Shown piece by piece: positions 5,783 through 15,301 of a stretch of DNA of 64,000 bases. The notes below the pieces were generated by a model, which saw only the letters and a list, made by a program, of their open reading frames with translations, ran no database searches and was not told the origin of the DNA. The translations under genes and the position numbers were made by a program. The first letter of the stretch is position 1; each line of letters starts with the position of its first letter. Origin of the DNA: Paraburkholderia sp. CNPSo 3272 (GTDB lineage Bacteria > Pseudomonadota > Gammaproteobacteria > Burkholderiales > Burkholderiaceae); NCBI RefSeq assembly GCF_024206495.1, contig NZ_JAMBPQ010000001.1:248001-312000 (forward strand), in the 5' to 3' direction.

Positions 5783-6950
5783 AACCGCCGGCAAGAACGA
5801 ACCGACCGGAATCGACAGGTTGTACAAGCGCACCGGCGTGCGCAAGGTGTCGTTCTGGTACAAGTTCCCCGACGGCCGCAGCGAGACGTTCGAAACCGCG
5901 GCGCGTGGCGATCGAACTGCGATCCACGAAGCGGAGCGCCGCGCAAAGCGCCGCGCCGTCGACGTGCAGGAAGGTCACATCATCGCGGGCTCGGTTGCAG
6001 ACGCGATCGACCGCTTCAAAACCGAATACGACGTGAACCATTTCAGGGATCAGTCGCGCGACGGCAAGTACGTGCGCGAGTCTTACTACGAGAAGCTGAC
6101 TCGCTTCTTCGGCAAGATGGCGCCCGCGCGCCTGGAGACGATCCACGGATACCAGTATCTCGACGCGCGCGCCGCCGCCGGCGCGCCGATGGGCGCCAAC
6201 AAAGAACTGGCGCTCATGCAGACCATGTGCAACTACTGGATCCGCTGGGGGCTGATCAAAGTCAACCCGTTCGTCGGCATGATGCTCAACAAGGGCGACC
6301 CAGACGTGCGCACCGTCACAAAAGCGGAGATCGTCCCGTTCTACCTGTGGGCCGTGCGTCAGCAGCAGGCATACCGCACGATGGGCGTCGCGGCGATGTT
6401 CACGTACCTCACAGGCTTTCGCGCAGCGGAAGTGCGGCCGTTCCATATGTCGGGCCTTACCGAAGCCGGCGTGCGCGTCATCTCGGCGAAGCGGAAGAAA
6501 GGCGAGACGCAAACGGTCAAGCTGCGCGAGTGGTCTATCCGCCTTCGCACTGTCGTCGAGCGCGCGAAACGTGACCGCAAGGTCGCTAGCATCTACCTGT
6601 TCCCAAACCGGCGCGGCCAGGCATATTCGAAAAGCGGTTGGACCTCGGTCTGGCAGGACGCCATGTATGCATACATCGGTGAATTCGATCCGGCGATCGC
6701 GCGCGAATTCGACGCGAAGTGTAAGCGCGAGGCCGCGCAGCGACGTGGCGAGAAAGCGGATGACGTCGAGCTGAAGCTGGTCGAGCATCCGGCGTACTTC
6801 GCCCTGTCGGACGTGCGCCCGGCCGCCATCACCGCGAAGCTCGAGGCGCGTGACGCGGATGCATACGACTTCGCCGCTCACGCGAACCCGAGCACGACAC
6901 ACAAACACTATGACCGGCGCAAGGTCAAGCGGGCGAGCGCGACGGAGTAA
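5748..6950 (+). CDS. int: Tyrosine-type site-specific integrase
   Basis: 400 aa from ATG 5748 (ATG 5754 also possible). An N-terminal arm and SAM-like core-binding region (about 70-190) precede the catalytic domain. The first catalytic Arg is in GFRAAEVRPF, the beta-hairpin Lys in KRKKGETQT, the second Arg in SDVRPAAIT and the nucleophile Tyr in HKHYDRR near the C-terminus. The usual HxxR box reads SDVR, so the first His is replaced; AHANPSTTHKHY keeps a His near the second position. The gene points to the tRNA-His attachment site 1.6 kb away, with cargo between. It should catalyse integration and excision of the island. Confidence 0.9.
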   Translation: MTMVRTSRHSPKTAGKNEPTGIDRLYKRTGVRKVSFWYKFPDGRSETFETAARGDRTAIHEAERRAKRRAVDVQEGHIIAGSVADAIDRFKTEYDVNHFRDQSRDGKYVRESYYEKLTRFFGKMAPARLETIHGYQYLDARAAAGAPMGANKELALMQTMCNYWIRWGLIKVNPFVGMMLNKGDPDVRTVTKAEIVPFYLWAVRQQQAYRTMGVAAMFTYLTGFRAAEVRPFHMSGLTEAGVRVISAKRKKGETQTVKLREWSIRLRTVVERAKRDRKVASIYLFPNRRGQAYSKSGWTSVWQDAMYAYIGEFDPAIAREFDAKCKREAAQRRGEKADDVELKLVEHPAYFALSDVRPAAITAKLEARDADAYDFAAHANPSTTHKHYDRRKVKRASATE

Positions 6951-7222
6951 TTCATTGGCTCTACCGCAGGCATTTAGTTCGCGTGCTATCCAGAGGCAAT
7001 ATCGGCGCGCTTATGAAGATGCCACTCGACACAATTGCCGCAACGTTGACGAGAGGGCCACCCAATGGAATAAGATTGGCGACGGACGGTCCCCGTCTCG
7101 ACGCCGCAAGATCTTCAGTCCGTCGCGGCCAGCATTAGACTCTATGTCGTCCAGATCTTTGCTTGTGTTCCACTCCGTGTGGCGCGCGTTGGCTTGCAAA
7201 GCCAATCGGGAAAATGGAATTC

Positions 7223-7936
7223 CTACGTTTGCGAATTTTCCATTTGTGCGTGCTCCGCCTCCCAATAATCGCTGTTCTTCTGATACCACATTATCCCTTC
7301 CTCCTCCGCTTTTTTTGCAACGCTGTGCCCCTGGGCGGTCAATTTGCAGCGACGATAGCCGCTATACTTATTCTCGACAAGACCTTCAGATATTAGAAGA
7401 TCAACATCCATTCTGAATTGATCGCTGCGCCCCCAATTGCTGATGAGCTGGCCCCACGTTTTAGGCGACTTGTACAGCTCTGATAGGCTCCGAGAGCCAC
7501 CAAATTTGGCTACGAGCAGTTCCACCTGAGACTCTCGAAGAATTTCGGCGATCGGTTGCTTCTGATTTTCCCCCGAAACCCCCAGCTTTTTTACGATTTT
7601 ATCGGCGGCTTCAGAAATTTCCTTTTCAACGGCTTTTGCCGAGCTCGCTGGTGAAACCGATTTAAAGCCAAAGCTCTCTTTTAGATATTGCGAGTAGTAA
7701 GAATCCTCCTGCATTTGCGGCCTGAACTTCGTTTGAAGAAGAAACAGTGCGCCAATGAAAATAGGGACATTTACTACGGAGCTTATTACCAACAATGAAG
7801 CTGCCCATGTTGGGTGTGATATTTGCTGCGCCGCGAGTAGAAATGAGGCATTAACAACAATTAATCCGACAAGCCATGCAGCGAGTAACTGTATCGGCTT
7901 CGTGACCTTTTCGGGATTGATTCTTTGATTGTCCAT
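7223..7936 (-). CDS. AT-rich membrane-anchored protein, probable phage moron
   Basis: 237 aa. Two hydrophobic helices at about residues 17-37 (IQLLAAWLVGLIVVNASFLLA) and 46-66 precede a charged, partly coiled segment rich in Lys/Glu (about 95-135). The C-terminal part (FRMDVDLLISEGLVEN then CKLTAQGHSVAKKAEEEG) looks like a winged-helix domain. Base composition is clearly more AT-rich than its neighbours and codons differ. It sits between integrase and attachment site on the opposite strand, the classic place for moron genes. Superinfection exclusion or another host-altering role is plausible, not shown. Confidence 0.75.
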   Translation of the reverse strand: MDNQRINPEKVTKPIQLLAAWLVGLIVVNASFLLAAQQISHPTWAASLLVISSVVNVPIFIGALFLLQTKFRPQMQEDSYYSQYLKESFGFKSVSPASSAKAVEKEISEAADKIVKKLGVSGENQKQPIAEILRESQVELLVAKFGGSRSLSELYKSPKTWGQLISNWGRSDQFRMDVDLLISEGLVENKYSGYRRCKLTAQGHSVAKKAEEEGIMWYQKNSDYWEAEHAQMENSQT

Positions 7937-8540
7937 AATTGCACATCAATTCTTATAAAGAGCTTAAAGATCGAAGCAGAACAGCTTTAGTGCGATCAGG
8001 TTTCTCCGCTGCGCCTCTGCGAAACATACAACAAACTCACTCGCTTCAGCACCCGGCGAAATCTTCTTGGCTACCTTGCTACAAAGCGTCATTAGGCAAG
8101 GTAAACGGCAATAGGGTAGAAACCTTTAGCCTGCGACAGCATCTGAGATGGTCATCAATAGCTCCTAAGCAGAGCAGACGGCCGATTGAAGTCCAACTGC
8201 GAGCACCTCCAAACGGGACCACACAGAATGAACTTGACCGAGCTCCGCCACGGATCGTACCCGCCGGTCATGTACCCGTCGTTTTTTTCGTTTCGTTTGC
8301 GCTTTGTTCTCATCGAGGCGATCCGGTCCTTGGTTGCCGTGGCCCACCATTCCAGCGACGGCAAATATACTGTATAGATAGACAGTATGGTGAGCGCGGC
8401 GGGACCAGTTAAAATGGCCCAAAATTTCGGAAGGCCTCGTCGCAAACGCGCGCCAGTGCTGGGTCGATAAAGTGAGGCACGTTCCGAAATCGAAACTACA
8501 GGGCCTTGTTTTTGAACGCGAATTTGCTGTTCGACGACTC
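7937..8540. other. Intergenic region between the moron gene and the attachment site
   Basis: No gene is convincing in these 604 bases. A plus-strand open frame (7939-8412) has atypical composition and no ribosome site. On the minus strand, downstream of the LexA box, a 52-residue frame starts near MRTKRKRN (about 8313) and ends at 8155; it might be an SOS-controlled small gene but has no good ribosome site. The region is less GC-rich than the chromosome to its right, like the rest of the cargo end. Confidence 0.4.
8368..8387. promoter_or_regulatory. Second LexA (SOS) box
   Basis: CTGT at 8370-8373, eight bases, ACAG at 8382-8385, flanked by TA on both sides, the same form as 935-954. It lies about 150 bp inside the right attachment site. 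The controlled gene is uncertain: a tiny minus-strand frame is downstream on one side, and on the other an ATG overlaps the box with only 27 codons. Confidence 0.7.
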
Positions 8541-8587
8541 GATTGTGATTCCTGTCGTCGTGGGTTCGAGTCCCATCAGCCACCCCA
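8541..8587 (+). other. Attachment site: 3' half of tRNA-His(GTG)
   Basis: The 47 bases carry the anticodon GTG in gattGTGatt, the variable region, the T arm (GTGGGTTCGAGTCCCAT) and the acceptor end CAGCCACCCCA of a tRNA-His. The bases before 8541 do not form the D arm or 5' acceptor strand, so this is a partial copy. This is what remains at one junction when an element integrates into the 3' part of a tRNA gene and carries a restored end to the other side. The intact tRNA-His should be at the left junction, outside the window. Confidence 0.85.
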
Positions 8588-8610
8588 AAGAATTCAGCAG
8601 TGAACAAATG

Positions 8611-8636
8611 AGCCCGCACTGGTTGCGGGCTTTTTT
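8611..8636 (+). terminator. Rho-independent terminator, originally of tRNA-His
   Basis: AGCCCGC (8611-8617) pairs with GCGGGCT (8625-8631), followed by six T. It lies 24 bp after the tRNA-His 3' end and marks the return to native chromosomal sequence. Confidence 0.85.
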
Positions 8637-8669
8637 GCGTCTGTGCACGAGGGACACCCGGGGACGCCT

Positions 8670-9607
<938 letters not shown>

Positions 9608-9611
<4 letters not shown>

Positions 9612-9856
9612 CGCGGCTGCGTGCCGCGCGCATCGATCCACGTGCGCGCCGCTTCGAGGCCCGCCTCGGCCGCAGCGTGCTCGGTGGACCACAGACGCGT
9701 GATATGCACGAGTTGCCAGTCCTCCACAACCGTATCGCCCTTCAGCACGCGATAGTGCGCCTTCACGCCCGTGAGCACCTGCTCGACCGCGACTTCGATG
9801 TCGTAGTCCTTATAGCGCTCCTGGTAGTCGCCCATGTCGATGCCCTTCGGCTCCAT
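9608..9856 (-). CDS. Small conserved protein, possibly DUF6566-like
   Basis: 82 aa from ATG 9856 with GAGG 5 nt upstream; an upstream in-frame ATG at 9889 lacks one. It opens YKDYDIEVAVEQV, has a strand VKAHYRVLKGD and ends in an Ala-rich helix STEHAAAEAGLEAARTWID. That layout matches the four small prophage proteins, although this gene is on the chromosome side of the attachment site. Conserved in Burkholderia as far as I recall; DUF6566 is a tentative family name. Function unknown. Confidence 0.75.
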
Positions 9857-9942
9857 GCTCGCCTCTTTCGCCTTCCGCTGACGGTTCATGCTAGCACTAC
9901 CGGGCGTCCGACTCGCGTGCGGCGCCCACGCGCGGGCACGCT

Positions 9943-10158
9943 TCAGAGGCGCGCGATCGATACCTCCGTCGACTTCACCAGCGCGACCACTTCCGAGCCC
10001 ACCTTCAACTCGAGTTCGTCGATCGAGCGCGTGGTGATGACCGAGGTGACGATGCCGAATGCCGTGTCGACATCGACTTCCGAAACGACGGGCCCGCGAA
10101 TGATCTCCTTGATCTTGCCGCGAAACTGGTTACGTACGTTGATGGCGGTAATGCTCAT
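9943..10158 (-). CDS. ssuF: Molybdopterin-binding (Mop/TOBE) protein SsuF
   Basis: 71 aa, a single Mop domain: NQFRGKIKEIIRGPVVSEVDVD, then VTSVITTRSIDEL and GSEVVALVKSTEV, the standard Mop pattern. Mop proteins bind molybdate or molybdopterin. In Pseudomonas putida the equivalent small gene at the end of ssuEADCBF is required for sulfonate use. Here it lies 52 bp after ssuB on the same strand, so it is the last gene of the ssu operon. Cytoplasmic, no signal. Confidence 0.85.
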   Translation of the reverse strand: MSITAINVRNQFRGKIKEIIRGPVVSEVDVDTAFGIVTSVITTRSIDELELKVGSEVVALVKSTEVSIARL

Positions 10159-10210
10159 AAGTTCGGCTCCGTGAGTTCGAGTGTAAACAAGAGGATTCCT
10201 GATAAATGGT

Positions 10211-11092
10211 TCAAGCCGCTGTGCCCGATGGCCGCCCGGCGGCTGCCTGCGGGCCGTGGCCGAGCACGCGCTGCAGCACGCGCTCCTCGAGCGCCGCGAA
10301 GCGTGCGTCGACGCGCGCCCGAGGGCGCTCTAGCGGCACACGCTGATCGAGCGCGATGCGACCCGCCTCGACGAGCAAAATACGGTCGCCCAGTGCGACG
10401 GCTTCGTGCACGTCGTGCGTCACGAGCAGCGCGGTGAAGCGATGCTCGCGCCACAGGCGCTCGATCAGCGCATGCATCTCGAGACGCGTCAGCGCGTCGA
10501 GTGCGCCGAGCGGTTCGTCGAGCAGCAACAGGCTCGGACGATGCACGAGCGCGCGGGCGAGCGCCACGCGCTGGCGCTGGCCGCCCGAGAGACGCGCGGG
10601 CCACTCGTCGGCGCGCGCGAGCAGGCCCACCTCGTCGAGCACCGCGCGGGCGTCGTCACGCGCGCCGCGCCCGAGTCCTAACATCACGTTCTGCAAGACG
10701 GTCTTCCACGGCAGGAGGCGCGCGTCCTGAAACATGATGCGCGTATCGAGCGGCGAGCCATTTGCGCCGCGCCGCTCCACTGCGCCCTCGTCCGGCGTTT
10801 CGAGGCCGGCGATCAGGCGCAGCAAGGTGGACTTGCCGCAACCGCTGCGTCCGACGATCGACACGAAACTGCCGCGTTCGATCGCGAGGTCGAAGCCCGC
10901 GAGCACGGCGCGCTCGCCGTAGCGTTTGCCCACACCGCGAAGGGCAACGGCAGCGTCCGTTTCAGGTGTAGGCGTACGCGGCGCCACGCCCTCGCGCGCC
11001 GCTTGCGCCCTGTCGCTGCGCTCACGCGCCAGCACGCGCCCGGCATCATCCCACCCCACGCCGTAGTTCGGCGCCAGTCGACTCGCGCTCAT
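10211..11092 (-). CDS. ssuB: Aliphatic sulfonate ABC transporter ATP-binding protein
   Basis: 293 aa. Walker [11 protein letters not shown]-loop in [14 protein letters not shown] signature [15 protein letters not shown], Walker [13 protein letters not shown] and H-loop LVTHDVHEA are all intact. The FQDARLLPW segment is typical of the SsuB/TauB/nitrate group. ATG 11092 overlaps the ssuC stop by 4 bp. The first about 50 residues are a variable extension before the ABC domain. It powers uptake of alkanesulfonates as a sulfur source together with SsuC. Confidence 0.92.
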   Translation of the reverse strand: MSASRLAPNYGVGWDDAGRVLARERSDRAQAAREGVAPRTPTPETDAAVALRGVGKRYGERAVLAGFDLAIERGSFVSIVGRSGCGKSTLLRLIAGLETPDEGAVERRGANGSPLDTRIMFQDARLLPWKTVLQNVMLGLGRGARDDARAVLDEVGLLARADEWPARLSGGQRQRVALARALVHRPSLLLLDEPLGALDALTRLEMHALIERLWREHRFTALLVTHDVHEAVALGDRILLVEAGRIALDQRVPLERPRARVDARFAALEERVLQRVLGHGPQAAAGRPSGTAA

Positions 11093-11946
11093 GCTTCGCT
11101 CTCCTGTTGATAAGCGGGGTGCCAGCGCAGCGCCACGCGCTCGAGCGCCTTCGCGAGCCAGTCGGCGAGCTTGCCGAGCGCCGCATAGAGCAGGATGCCG
11201 ACCACCACCACATCGGTTTGCAGGAACTCGCGCGCGTTCATCGTCATGTAGCCAATGCCCGACTGCGCGGAGATCGTTTCGGCCACGATCAGCGTCACCC
11301 ACATCAGGCCGAGCGCAAAGCGCACGCCCACGAGAATCGAAGGCAACGCCCCCGGCAATATCACCTCGCGATAGAGCCCGAAACCCTTGAGCCCGTAGCT
11401 GCGCGCCATCTCTACGAGATTGGCGTCCACCGAGCGGATGCCGTGAAACGTGTTCACATACACGGGAAAGAACACCCCCAGCGCGACGAGAAAGACTTTC
11501 GCCTCCTCGCCGATGCCGAACCAGAGAATCACGAGCGGGATCATGGCGAGCGCCGGGATATTGCGGACCATCTGCACGGTCGAATCGAGCGCGGTCTCAG
11601 CGGGCTTGAAGAGGCCAGTGGCCAGCCCGAGCAGGAGCCCAATACCGCCGCCGATCGCGAATCCCGAAAGTGCCCGCCACGTGCTCACGCGCACGTCCGC
11701 CCACATTTCGCCCGACTCGATCAACGACCAGGCCGCCCGCACAACGGCGAGCGGCTCGGGCAGCACGCGTGTCGAGAGCGCGCCGCTCTTTGCGGCGACC
11801 TCCCAGATCACCAGCACCGCCAGCGGCACGAGCCAGGGAGCAAGCCGCCGCCGGCTCGCCCGCACGAATGCCCGCGCGGCGCGCAGCGCGCCGCCTTGGC
11901 CCGCGCAATCGCGCGCGCTTGCGGCCGTTACTATGGATTGCGTCAT
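11089..11946 (-). CDS. ssuC: Aliphatic sulfonate ABC transporter permease
   Basis: 285 aa. A first membrane helix near residues 38-55, then the transmembrane permease domain with about five further helices. The EAA-type cytoplasmic loop reads [25 protein letters not shown]. Highly similar in layout to SsuC. It lies 35 bp after ssuD and overlaps ssuB by 4 bp. Inner membrane. The matching periplasmic binding protein SsuA is not in this cluster. Confidence 0.93.
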   Translation of the reverse strand: MTQSIVTAASARDCAGQGGALRAARAFVRASRRRLAPWLVPLAVLVIWEVAAKSGALSTRVLPEPLAVVRAAWSLIESGEMWADVRVSTWRALSGFAIGGGIGLLLGLATGLFKPAETALDSTVQMVRNIPALAMIPLVILWFGIGEEAKVFLVALGVFFPVYVNTFHGIRSVDANLVEMARSYGLKGFGLYREVILPGALPSILVGVRFALGLMWVTLIVAETISAQSGIGYMTMNAREFLQTDVVVVGILLYAALGKLADWLAKALERVALRWHPAYQQESEA

Positions 11947-11981
11947 CGTTGCGTCCTCGCCGATTGCCTGTCTTGAGCGCC

Positions 11982-13139
11982 TCAGCTCTGGCTCACTTTC
12001 GGCAAATAGTGATTGCCGACCACTTCGCCGAACGGCCCCGAAAGCGGGCCAGTGGCGCCCTTCGCCGTGCGCCCCGGCAGCAGCGGAAATACGAGTTCCG
12101 CGAACCGGTAGGATTCCTCGAGATGGGGATAGCCGGACAAAATGAACGTCTCGATGCCAAGCTGCGCATATTCCTTCATGAGCGCAGCCACCTGTTCAGG
12201 ATTGCCGACGAGCGCCGTGCCCGCGCCGCCACGCACGAGGCCCACACCCGCCCAAAGGTGCGGATACACCTCGAGATCCTTGCGCGTGCCGCGCTTGCCG
12301 CCGTGCAGCGCGGCCATCCGGCGCTGGCCTTCCGAGTCCATCTTCGCGAATGCGGCCTGGGCGCGCGCAACGGTCTCGTCGTCGAGGTGGCTGATGAGCT
12401 TGTCGGCGGCGGCCCACGCTTCGTCTTCGGTCTCGCGCACGATCACGTGCAGGCGAATGCCAAAGCGGATCGTGCGTCCGTGCTCGGCGGCCCGCGCGCG
12501 AATGTCGGCGATCTTGCGCGCGACGGCTTCGGGCGGCTCGCCCCACGTCAGATAGGTGTCAATATGCTCGCCCGCCATGGCGTGCGCGGCCGGCGACGAG
12601 CCGCCGAACCACAACGGCGGATGCGGATGTTGCGTCGGCGGATACAGCACTTTGCCGCCCACCGAGCGCAGATGGTTCCCCTCGAAGTCGATCGCCTCGT
12701 TCGCGTGCGATGCCTCGAGCAGCTTGCGCCAGATATGCAGGAACTCGTCGGTGATTTCGTAGCGCGTGTCGTGATCGACGAAGAGGCCATCGCCTTCGAG
12801 CTCGGCCGTATCGCCGCCCGTCACGACGTTGATGAGCAGACGGCCATTGGAGAGCCGGTCGAACGTGGCGGCCATACGCGCGGAGAGCGCCGGCGACGAG
12901 AGGCCCGGGCGGATCGCCACGAGAAACTTCAGGCGCCGCGTCGCGGCAATGAGGCTCGACGCCACGACCCACGCGTCCTCGCACGAGCGGCCCGTAGGCA
13001 GCAGGACGCCTTCGTAGCCGAGCGTATCGGCGGCGACGGCGATCTGCTGGAAATACGCGAGATCGGCCGCGCGCGCGCCTTGGGTCGTGCCCAGATAGCG
13101 GCTGTCGCCGTGGGTCGGGATAAACCAGAACACATTCAT
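11982..13139 (-). CDS. ssuD: FMNH2-dependent alkanesulfonate monooxygenase
   Basis: 385 aa, the usual SsuD length. Start ATG 13139 with GGAG upstream; the open frame continues upstream but [18 protein letters not shown] is the family N-terminus. The bacterial-luciferase fold is evident: [20 protein letters not shown] and [18 protein letters not shown]. It converts C1-C10 alkanesulfonates to aldehyde and sulfite using reduced FMN. The partner reductase SsuE is not beside it. First gene of ssuDCBF; probably induced under sulfate limitation. Confidence 0.94.
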   Translation of the reverse strand: MNVFWFIPTHGDSRYLGTTQGARAADLAYFQQIAVAADTLGYEGVLLPTGRSCEDAWVVASSLIAATRRLKFLVAIRPGLSSPALSARMAATFDRLSNGRLLINVVTGGDTAELEGDGLFVDHDTRYEITDEFLHIWRKLLEASHANEAIDFEGNHLRSVGGKVLYPPTQHPHPPLWFGGSSPAAHAMAGEHIDTYLTWGEPPEAVARKIADIRARAAEHGRTIRFGIRLHVIVRETEDEAWAAADKLISHLDDETVARAQAAFAKMDSEGQRRMAALHGGKRGTRKDLEVYPHLWAGVGLVRGGAGTALVGNPEQVAALMKEYAQLGIETFILSGYPHLEESYRFAELVFPLLPGRTAKGATGPLSGPFGEVVGNHYLPKVSQS

Positions 13140-13551
13140 GCGTTGCTCCTGCCTGGAAATTCGAAACACGAATCGGGTGACTGCCGGCCAGCGAGCGAGC
13201 GCGGGCATGCCGCGCAAACGAACGCGCCGCTCGTGGCTCGATTGAAAGGATTCGACAACAGACGGAATGCGCCGCGCATTCGCCGTGCGCCTCGCGGTAG
13301 CGCCCAGCGACGGCGACGCCGTCTTCATGGGGAACCAGTCTAGGGACGGCTCGCACCCTTTAGAACGATTTTTTTGAGCTTAGGTTTTCCACTTTCGTGC
13401 TTTACCCGACGCTTTAGCGTACGGGGCGCCTCGGGCGCACCGCGCGCCGATATAATGGCGCACGCACCCACAAAAACACCGGCACGCCGCGCGCACGACG
13501 CTCCACAAAGCGCATTGCGCAGCGAGGCCAAGCAAGCTCTCGCAAGATTCC
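13140..13551. promoter_or_regulatory. Divergent intergenic region ssuD / membrane protein
   Basis: 412 bp with no gene that I can support. A TATAAT at 13451-13456 oriented to the plus strand could be the -10 of the gene at 13552. Upstream of ssuD I see no ssuA or ssuE remnant; an in-frame extension of ssuD reaches 13328 but lacks a ribosome site. Confidence 0.4.
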
Positions 13552-13977
13552 ATGCAAAAACTGATTCTGCCGTTCGTATCCGGCTTTCTGGCGTCGCTCT
13601 TCTTTCGCGAGGCGACGCTCGCACTCCTGCATGCCGCGCAGGTCATCGACGCGGCCGGATTTTCGACGAACCCATTTCAGCCGCTCGGGCTGCCCGAGTT
13701 CCTCGTGAATGCGATCTGGAGCGCCATCTGGGCCGTGCTGATGGCGTGGCTGCTGCGTGTGTCGCCTTCGCGTCCCGCGCCGTGGGTGCAGGCCTTCGTG
13801 TTCGGCGGCATCGTGCTCACCGCGGCGATGGTATTCGTCGTCGATCCGCTGCGCGGCATCTGGCCGACCGGCAACATGCTGCCGCGGCTTGCCACGGGCT
13901 TTGCTTCGAATGCGATGTGGGGCTGGGGCGCGCTGGTTTTCATGCGCGCGTTCATGAGCGAAACTGCCGAAGACTGA
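13552..13977 (+). CDS. Membrane protein, about four transmembrane helices
   Basis: 141 aa. Hydrophobic segments at about residues 3-22, 49-68, 79-98 and 115-134. Residue content (GIWPTGNMLPRLATGF loop) does not match a transporter family I can name. Stand-alone on the plus strand between ssuD and the hydratase gene, both minus. Conserved hypothetical inner-membrane protein. Confidence 0.75.
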   Translation: MQKLILPFVSGFLASLFFREATLALLHAAQVIDAAGFSTNPFQPLGLPEFLVNAIWSAIWAVLMAWLLRVSPSRPAPWVQAFVFGGIVLTAAMVFVVDPLRGIWPTGNMLPRLATGFASNAMWGWGALVFMRAFMSETAED

Positions 13978-14071
13978 CCCCGCCTGTAGGGCTGTGCGCC
14001 CTGCGCGGCCCGAGCTTTCCCGCCGCGCCTTTCTCTCACACTTCTCCCGCCCTTGCCTCACGCCAGCGAGC

Positions 14072-15229
14072 TCAACCGGTGAGTTCGCGCAGCGGGTGCT
14101 CCATCGAGCGCCAGGGACTCTCGAACATGCGCTCGACGTCTTCCCGGCGCACGTCCTCGATATTCGCAAAGCGCCAGTGCGGATGATTGTCCTTGTCGAT
14201 GATGCGCGCGCGTATGCCCTCCATCACATCGCCAATCGCGAAGCTCGAGCGCGTGAGGTCGAGATCGCGGCGCAGGCAGTCGGCCATTGTGCCTTCGGCG
14301 CGGGAGACCACCTCGAGCGACACCGCCATGGAAAGCGGCGAACGCTCGCGCAGGACGTCCACCATCTGCCCGGCCCATTGCGCCTGGTCGCCCGCGCCCG
14401 CATGGCGAGCAGCTTCGAGGGAAGCCAGCATGGCCGGCACATCGGCGCGCGAGAAATGCCGGTCGATCCAGCCACGAACCGTCGCCAGCGACGAACCTTC
14501 GGCGAGGCGCTTCAACTCGGGCGCGGGTAGCGCCGCCTGGCGCATGCGCGCGACCACTTCCGCGCCGCTCGCAAACGGCTCGCTCTCCAGCGCATCGAGC
14601 AGCGCCGGCCACGCGGACTCGTCGAGCGACGCATCGGCCAGGCCCGCATACACGGCGCTGGCCTGATCGAGCGTCTCGCCTGTCACCGCGAGATACCGGC
14701 CGATCGCGCCAGGCGTGCGCGCAAGGAACCAGCCCATGCCGACATCGGGAAAGAGGCCGATGCGCGTCTCCGGCATCGCCATGCGCGTGGTCGGACCCAC
14801 GAGCCGCAGCCCGCCCGTGCGACGCGCGCCTTGCGAGATGCCCATGCCGCCGCCCATGACCACGCCGTTGAGCATCGCGATGTACGGCTTCGGAAAGGTG
14901 AAGATGGCGTGGTTGAGGCGATATTCGTCGGCGAAGAACGTGTCGAGCGGCGTCTGATCGCCCGCGCGGTACGACTCGTACAGAAAGCGAACATCGCCGC
15001 CCGCGCAGAACGCGCGCGCGTGGCGCGTACGCACGATCACCGCGAGCACGCCCGGGTCGTCGCGCCAGCGATCGAGCGCCGCGTGCATCGTGCGGACCAT
15101 GGCGGTGGTGAGCGCATTAAGCGCCTGCGGGCGCTCGAGTTCGATATAGCCGATGCGGTTCGCGACGCGCGTCAGCACGTGGGAGTCGGCATCGGCTGCG
15201 GTCGGGCTTGCGTTGGCTTCGTGTGACAT
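14072..15229 (-). CDS. Enoyl-CoA hydratase/isomerase family, 3-hydroxyisobutyryl-CoA hydrolase-like
   Basis: 385 aa, start ATG 15229 (TTG 15241 also in frame). The crotonase fold is clear: VIVRTRHARAFCAGGDVR, the oxyanion-hole segment LNGVVMGGGMGIS and PETRIGLFPDVG. Length and the long C-terminal helical part (near residues 240-385) match 3-hydroxyisobutyryl-CoA hydrolases of valine breakdown rather than 260-aa hydratases. A TetR gene follows upstream on the same strand 72 bp away and may control it. Substrate is inferred. Confidence 0.85.
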   Translation of the reverse strand: MSHEANASPTAADADSHVLTRVANRIGYIELERPQALNALTTAMVRTMHAALDRWRDDPGVLAVIVRTRHARAFCAGGDVRFLYESYRAGDQTPLDTFFADEYRLNHAIFTFPKPYIAMLNGVVMGGGMGISQGARRTGGLRLVGPTTRMAMPETRIGLFPDVGMGWFLARTPGAIGRYLAVTGETLDQASAVYAGLADASLDESAWPALLDALESEPFASGAEVVARMRQAALPAPELKRLAEGSSLATVRGWIDRHFSRADVPAMLASLEAARHAGAGDQAQWAGQMVDVLRERSPLSMAVSLEVVSRAEGTMADCLRRDLDLTRSSFAIGDVMEGIRARIIDKDNHPHWRFANIEDVRREDVERMFESPWRSMEHPLRELTG

Positions 15230-15301
15230 GGCGATTGGCAAGGCAGAACGATGAGCGGCGCCTGCATCGGCCGAGGCGCGATCACAGGCTTTCTGAGGCT
15301 A

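Noticed and set aside
5721..6908. Long minus-strand open frame (395 codons) opposite the integrase gene
   Set aside because: Antisense frame in GC-rich DNA; Arg/Ala/His-rich composition with no known family, while the opposite strand encodes an intact integrase.
7011..7289. 92-codon minus-strand frame after the integrase
   Set aside because: Overlaps the 3' end of the better-supported membrane gene and has no ribosome site or family resemblance.
7939..8412. 157-codon plus-strand frame divergent from the moron gene
   Set aside because: No ribosome site, irregular composition and overlap with the LexA box; no family resemblance.
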